In this document: in pieces, positions 32,043 to 33,882 of the stretch
How positions within the stretch are numbered: position 1 is the first letter of the stretch
Layout: each line of letters starts with the position of its first letter
Assembly (NCBI GenBank): GCA_944392975.1
Contig: CALXYN010000020.1
Span: forward strand, 1 to 33,882
Length of the DNA: 33,882 nucleotides
Direction of reading: 5' to 3'
DNA from: an uncultured Spirochaetaceae bacterium
GTDB taxonomy: Bacteria; Spirochaetota; Spirochaetia; Sphaerochaetales; Sphaerochaetaceae
Translations under genes and position numbers: made by a program
Notes under the pieces: model-generated
What the model saw: the letters and a program-made list of their open reading frames with translations, nothing else
Database searches by the model: none
Told to the model about the DNA's origin: nothing

Positions 32043-32486
32043 ATGCGGAGATACAGAATAGGGGAGATAGCTTCTCTTAGCTCACTTACTGAAAGGACGA
32101 TAAGATATTACGAAGAACAGGGACTTATTAAAGCTAGGCGTTCCGAAGGCGGACAGCGGTGGTATACCGATGAAGATCTCGTTTATCTGAAGAGAATCAT
32201 CGAACTCAAGGGCCTTGGATTTTCCCTTCAGGAAATAAGGCAGATTTTTGAGATGAAGGATGCTGATAGATCCGGCAATCGCAGAAGAGAAGCCCTCCTT
32301 GCTGTGTACAGGAAAAAATATCAGGAGGATATCTCCAGACTTGAGGCTCTGCAGAAGCATATCGATGAGCTTGAATGGCATATCCATCAGTTGGAGAAAG
32401 CTGAGGATGGATTTACCGAATGTCCAGGCGCACTCTGTGCTTCCTGTCAGTACAGAGCGCGTTGCACATTCTTCCGTTCACAATGA
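32043..32486 (+). CDS. MerR-family regulator with C-terminal four-cysteine cluster
   Basis: A 147-residue regulator. The N-terminal winged helix-turn-helix (RIGEIASLSSLTERTIRYYE and GLIKARRSEGGQRWY) is typical of MerR. A dimerising coiled coil covers about residues 75-122. The tail has Cys127, 132, 135 and 141 (CPGALCASCQYRARC), resembling SoxR's CX2CXCX5C but spaced CX4CX2CX5C; it could hold an Fe-S cluster, zinc or be a thiol switch. It is divergent from radC and may control it and itself through the palindrome at 31996-32011. The 3' end overlaps the convergent isomerase gene by nine bases. Confidence 0.85.
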   Translation: MRRYRIGEIASLSSLTERTIRYYEEQGLIKARRSEGGQRWYTDEDLVYLKRIIELKGLGFSLQEIRQIFEMKDADRSGNRRREALLAVYRKKYQEDISRLEALQKHIDELEWHIHQLEKAEDGFTECPGALCASCQYRARCTFFRSQ

Positions 32487-33302
32487 CAAGAGCCAGTCTC
32501 CAAGTGAAAGAGAGAGGTTTATCACATCTCCAGAGAATGACTGTGGAAGATGACGTTGAAAATACATGCACTCATAATTCAGGTAACCGCTATAGCTCTC
32601 CTTGAATGCCTTTATCACATCTTCCCATGCTATTGTGCCAAAACCAGGGAGCAGATGCTGGTCTTCTTTTCCGTTGTTGTCTGCAATATGAGTCCCGATA
32701 AGCAAATCTCCGGTCTTTTTTATGAAACTGGGGATATCCTCACCTGCAATATGAGCATGTCCTGTATCCAGACAGATACCGGTAAATGGCTGCAGTTCAT
32801 TTGCAATAGTTATGAGGCTGTCAGCATCCCATATCTCTTCCCTTGTCTCCATGTTCTCAATGGCGATGCGTATTGGTTTTTCCTGTTTTTCTATCAGAGA
32901 TGAAAAATAGCGCACATTCTCGTCAATGCTGCCTTTTATCGGATGCACGACAATATGTGGAATTTCCAGTTCTGCAGCCCATTTCATTGCTTTTATGACA
33001 GAATCATCAGAGGCTTTTCTTTCCGAAGGAGGAAGGCTTAGGTAATCTTTTGGATATGGGGCATGTGCCTGGATATACTCGAGTCCGAATTCCTTTTTTT
33101 GTTTTCCGAGTTTTTCGATATAGTTTTCTGCATCCTCGGTATTGAGAATTGAGTATGGATTCATCATCTCACAGAAATTCAGATCAAGGACCTTGTACCC
33201 GGCCTTTGCATACAATGGAATGAGTTTGTCCATTGTCCTTTTCCCATCACGGGAAAAGGCAACGAGATTAGTGTTAGTTGATATTCTGTGCTGCATAGTC
33301 AT
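32478..33302 (-). CDS. Sugar-phosphate isomerase/epimerase-like TIM-barrel protein
   Basis: A 274-residue protein of the xylose-isomerase-like (AP endonuclease 2) TIM-barrel superfamily. Metal-ligand type blocks are IQAHAPYPKDY, HIVVHPIKG, RIAIENME, GICLDTGHAHIAG, IGTHIADNNGKEDQHLLPGFG and YLNYECMY. The substrate cannot be read; its position after a sugar-binding protein gene on the same strand suggests carbohydrate use. ATG 33302 or 33296 are possible; both lie within the 3' end of the upstream gene, indicating coupling. A TTG at 33305 is less likely. Confidence 0.82.
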   Translation of the reverse strand: MTMQHRISTNTNLVAFSRDGKRTMDKLIPLYAKAGYKVLDLNFCEMMNPYSILNTEDAENYIEKLGKQKKEFGLEYIQAHAPYPKDYLSLPPSERKASDDSVIKAMKWAAELEIPHIVVHPIKGSIDENVRYFSSLIEKQEKPIRIAIENMETREEIWDADSLITIANELQPFTGICLDTGHAHIAGEDIPSFIKKTGDLLIGTHIADNNGKEDQHLLPGFGTIAWEDVIKAFKESYSGYLNYECMYFQRHLPQSFSGDVINLSLSLGDWLLSL

Positions 33303-33882
33303 CAAGAGCTTTCTGTACAGTTAGCGCCATGTCATGGACTGCGTCTGCAATTGGTTTGTTGTTTTCTGTGACATTGCGTATCTCTGTCTGGAATGAGTAG
33401 TAAATCTGGTAGGCAGAAGGAAGCCAGACTCCAGTCACTTTCGGATTGGAGGCTTTTGTCTGATCCATTGCAACCTTGAACTGTGGATTGGAATCAAGGA
33501 AGGCAATGTATTCAGGATTGTTCTCAAGAGATGTGTTTACAGGTATGTAACCGGTCTTTTCCGCCCATTCAAGCTGTGTCTCTGCAGAAGTAAGATACTC
33601 AAGTACCGTCTTTACTTTCTCATTATCAGAGAATGCGAACATCGCTCCTCCTCCGATATTGACACCTCCTGTCGCCTCTTCATCTGTTTTTGGAACGAAA
33701 GCTGTTCCTGCTTCAAAACGTCCTCCGACTGTATTCATGACAGTTGAAAGGTTAGAAGAAGATGCAAGCATTGAGGCGGTCCTTCCTGCTGCAAACTCCG
33801 TGCTCACCCCGGATGTGATATTGTTAAGATACCCTGTATCGTAGAGCTTTTTCCATTTCTCCAGAAATGCGGCAAATGTTCC
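33274..33882 (-). CDS. Extracellular solute-binding protein, UgpB-like, N-terminus outside window
   Basis: The frame is open from the window edge to TAA at 33274-33276, giving about 202 C-terminal residues of a family 1 solute-binding protein. Blocks such as GGVNIGGGAMFAFSDNEK, VLEYLTSAETQLEWAEKTGY and IPVNTSLENNPEY resemble UgpB and related sugar or glycerol-phosphate binding proteins. ALDDYAAQNIN is the C-terminus. About half of a normal 420-450-residue protein is missing. The isomerase gene overlaps its end, so the two belong to one operon, probably with permease genes elsewhere. Confidence 0.85.
   Translation of the reverse strand, partial: GTFAAFLEKWKKLYDTGYLNNITSGVSTEFAAGRTASMLASSSNLSTVMNTVGGRFEAGTAFVPKTDEEATGGVNIGGGAMFAFSDNEKVKTVLEYLTSAETQLEWAEKTGYIPVNTSLENNPEYIAFLDSNPQFKVAMDQTKASNPKVTGVWLPSAYQIYYSFQTEIRNVTENNKPIADAVHDMALTVQKALDDYAAQNIN

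Overview
The window reads as a gene-dense chromosomal segment from an anaerobic bacterium with two membranes. An outer-membrane autotransporter-type phospholipase, a lipoprotein isomerase and periplasmic binding proteins point to the double envelope. Fe-S fumarase, radical SAM and siroheme/ferredoxin enzymes point to anaerobic life. The gene complement and protein style (PriA, DUF3842, ECF vitamin transport, UgpB-like sugar-binding protein, two-subunit fumarase) fit Spirochaetota, perhaps a Sphaerochaeta- or Treponema-like gut organism. This assignment is an inference, because the window has no rRNA. I saw no IS element, prophage, CRISPR or tRNA, and no gap above 300 bases.

Layout. (1) 1-3747: end of acpS, then truA, an Fe-S uracil-DNA-glycosylase-like gene and priA, packed with overlaps. 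(2) 3783-9082: a DUF3842 gene, a complete ECF importer (two ATPases, T and S components) coupled to a P-loop kinase, then def and fmt. (3) 9091-15080: type Vd patatin, YhcC-like radical SAM protein, two-subunit fumarase/tartrate dehydratase, an MFS exporter and a small HEYGH membrane protein. (4) 15055-17554: a small membrane protein (-), an FKBP lipoprotein (+), a YjjG-like HAD phosphatase (-) and an HdeD-like membrane protein (+). (5) 17570-25300: a complete histidine operon in the order hisGDCBHAF(IE), preceded by a histidine-rich leader peptide and attenuator and followed by a coupled pentapeptide-repeat gene. (6) 25409-31242: a CoA-disulfide-reductase/rhodanese/sulfite-reductase/ferredoxin fusion, an iron- or cobalamin-type ABC importer and a convergent CbiK-like chelatase; together they suggest a sulfur/siroheme/metal theme. 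(7) 31303-33882: radC (-), a divergent MerR regulator with a C-terminal Cys cluster, a sugar-phosphate isomerase-like protein (-) and the C-terminal part of a sugar-binding protein (-).

The most striking untold structure is in the promoters. Seven starts that head transcription units (3783, 16910-, 16988, 17605, 31242-, 31986-, 32043) have no Shine-Dalgarno sequence and a -10-like hexamer ending exactly seven bases before the ATG. Transcription would therefore start at or next to the start codon. Operon-internal genes instead carry strong AGGAGG-type sites. This suggests widespread leaderless initiation in this organism.
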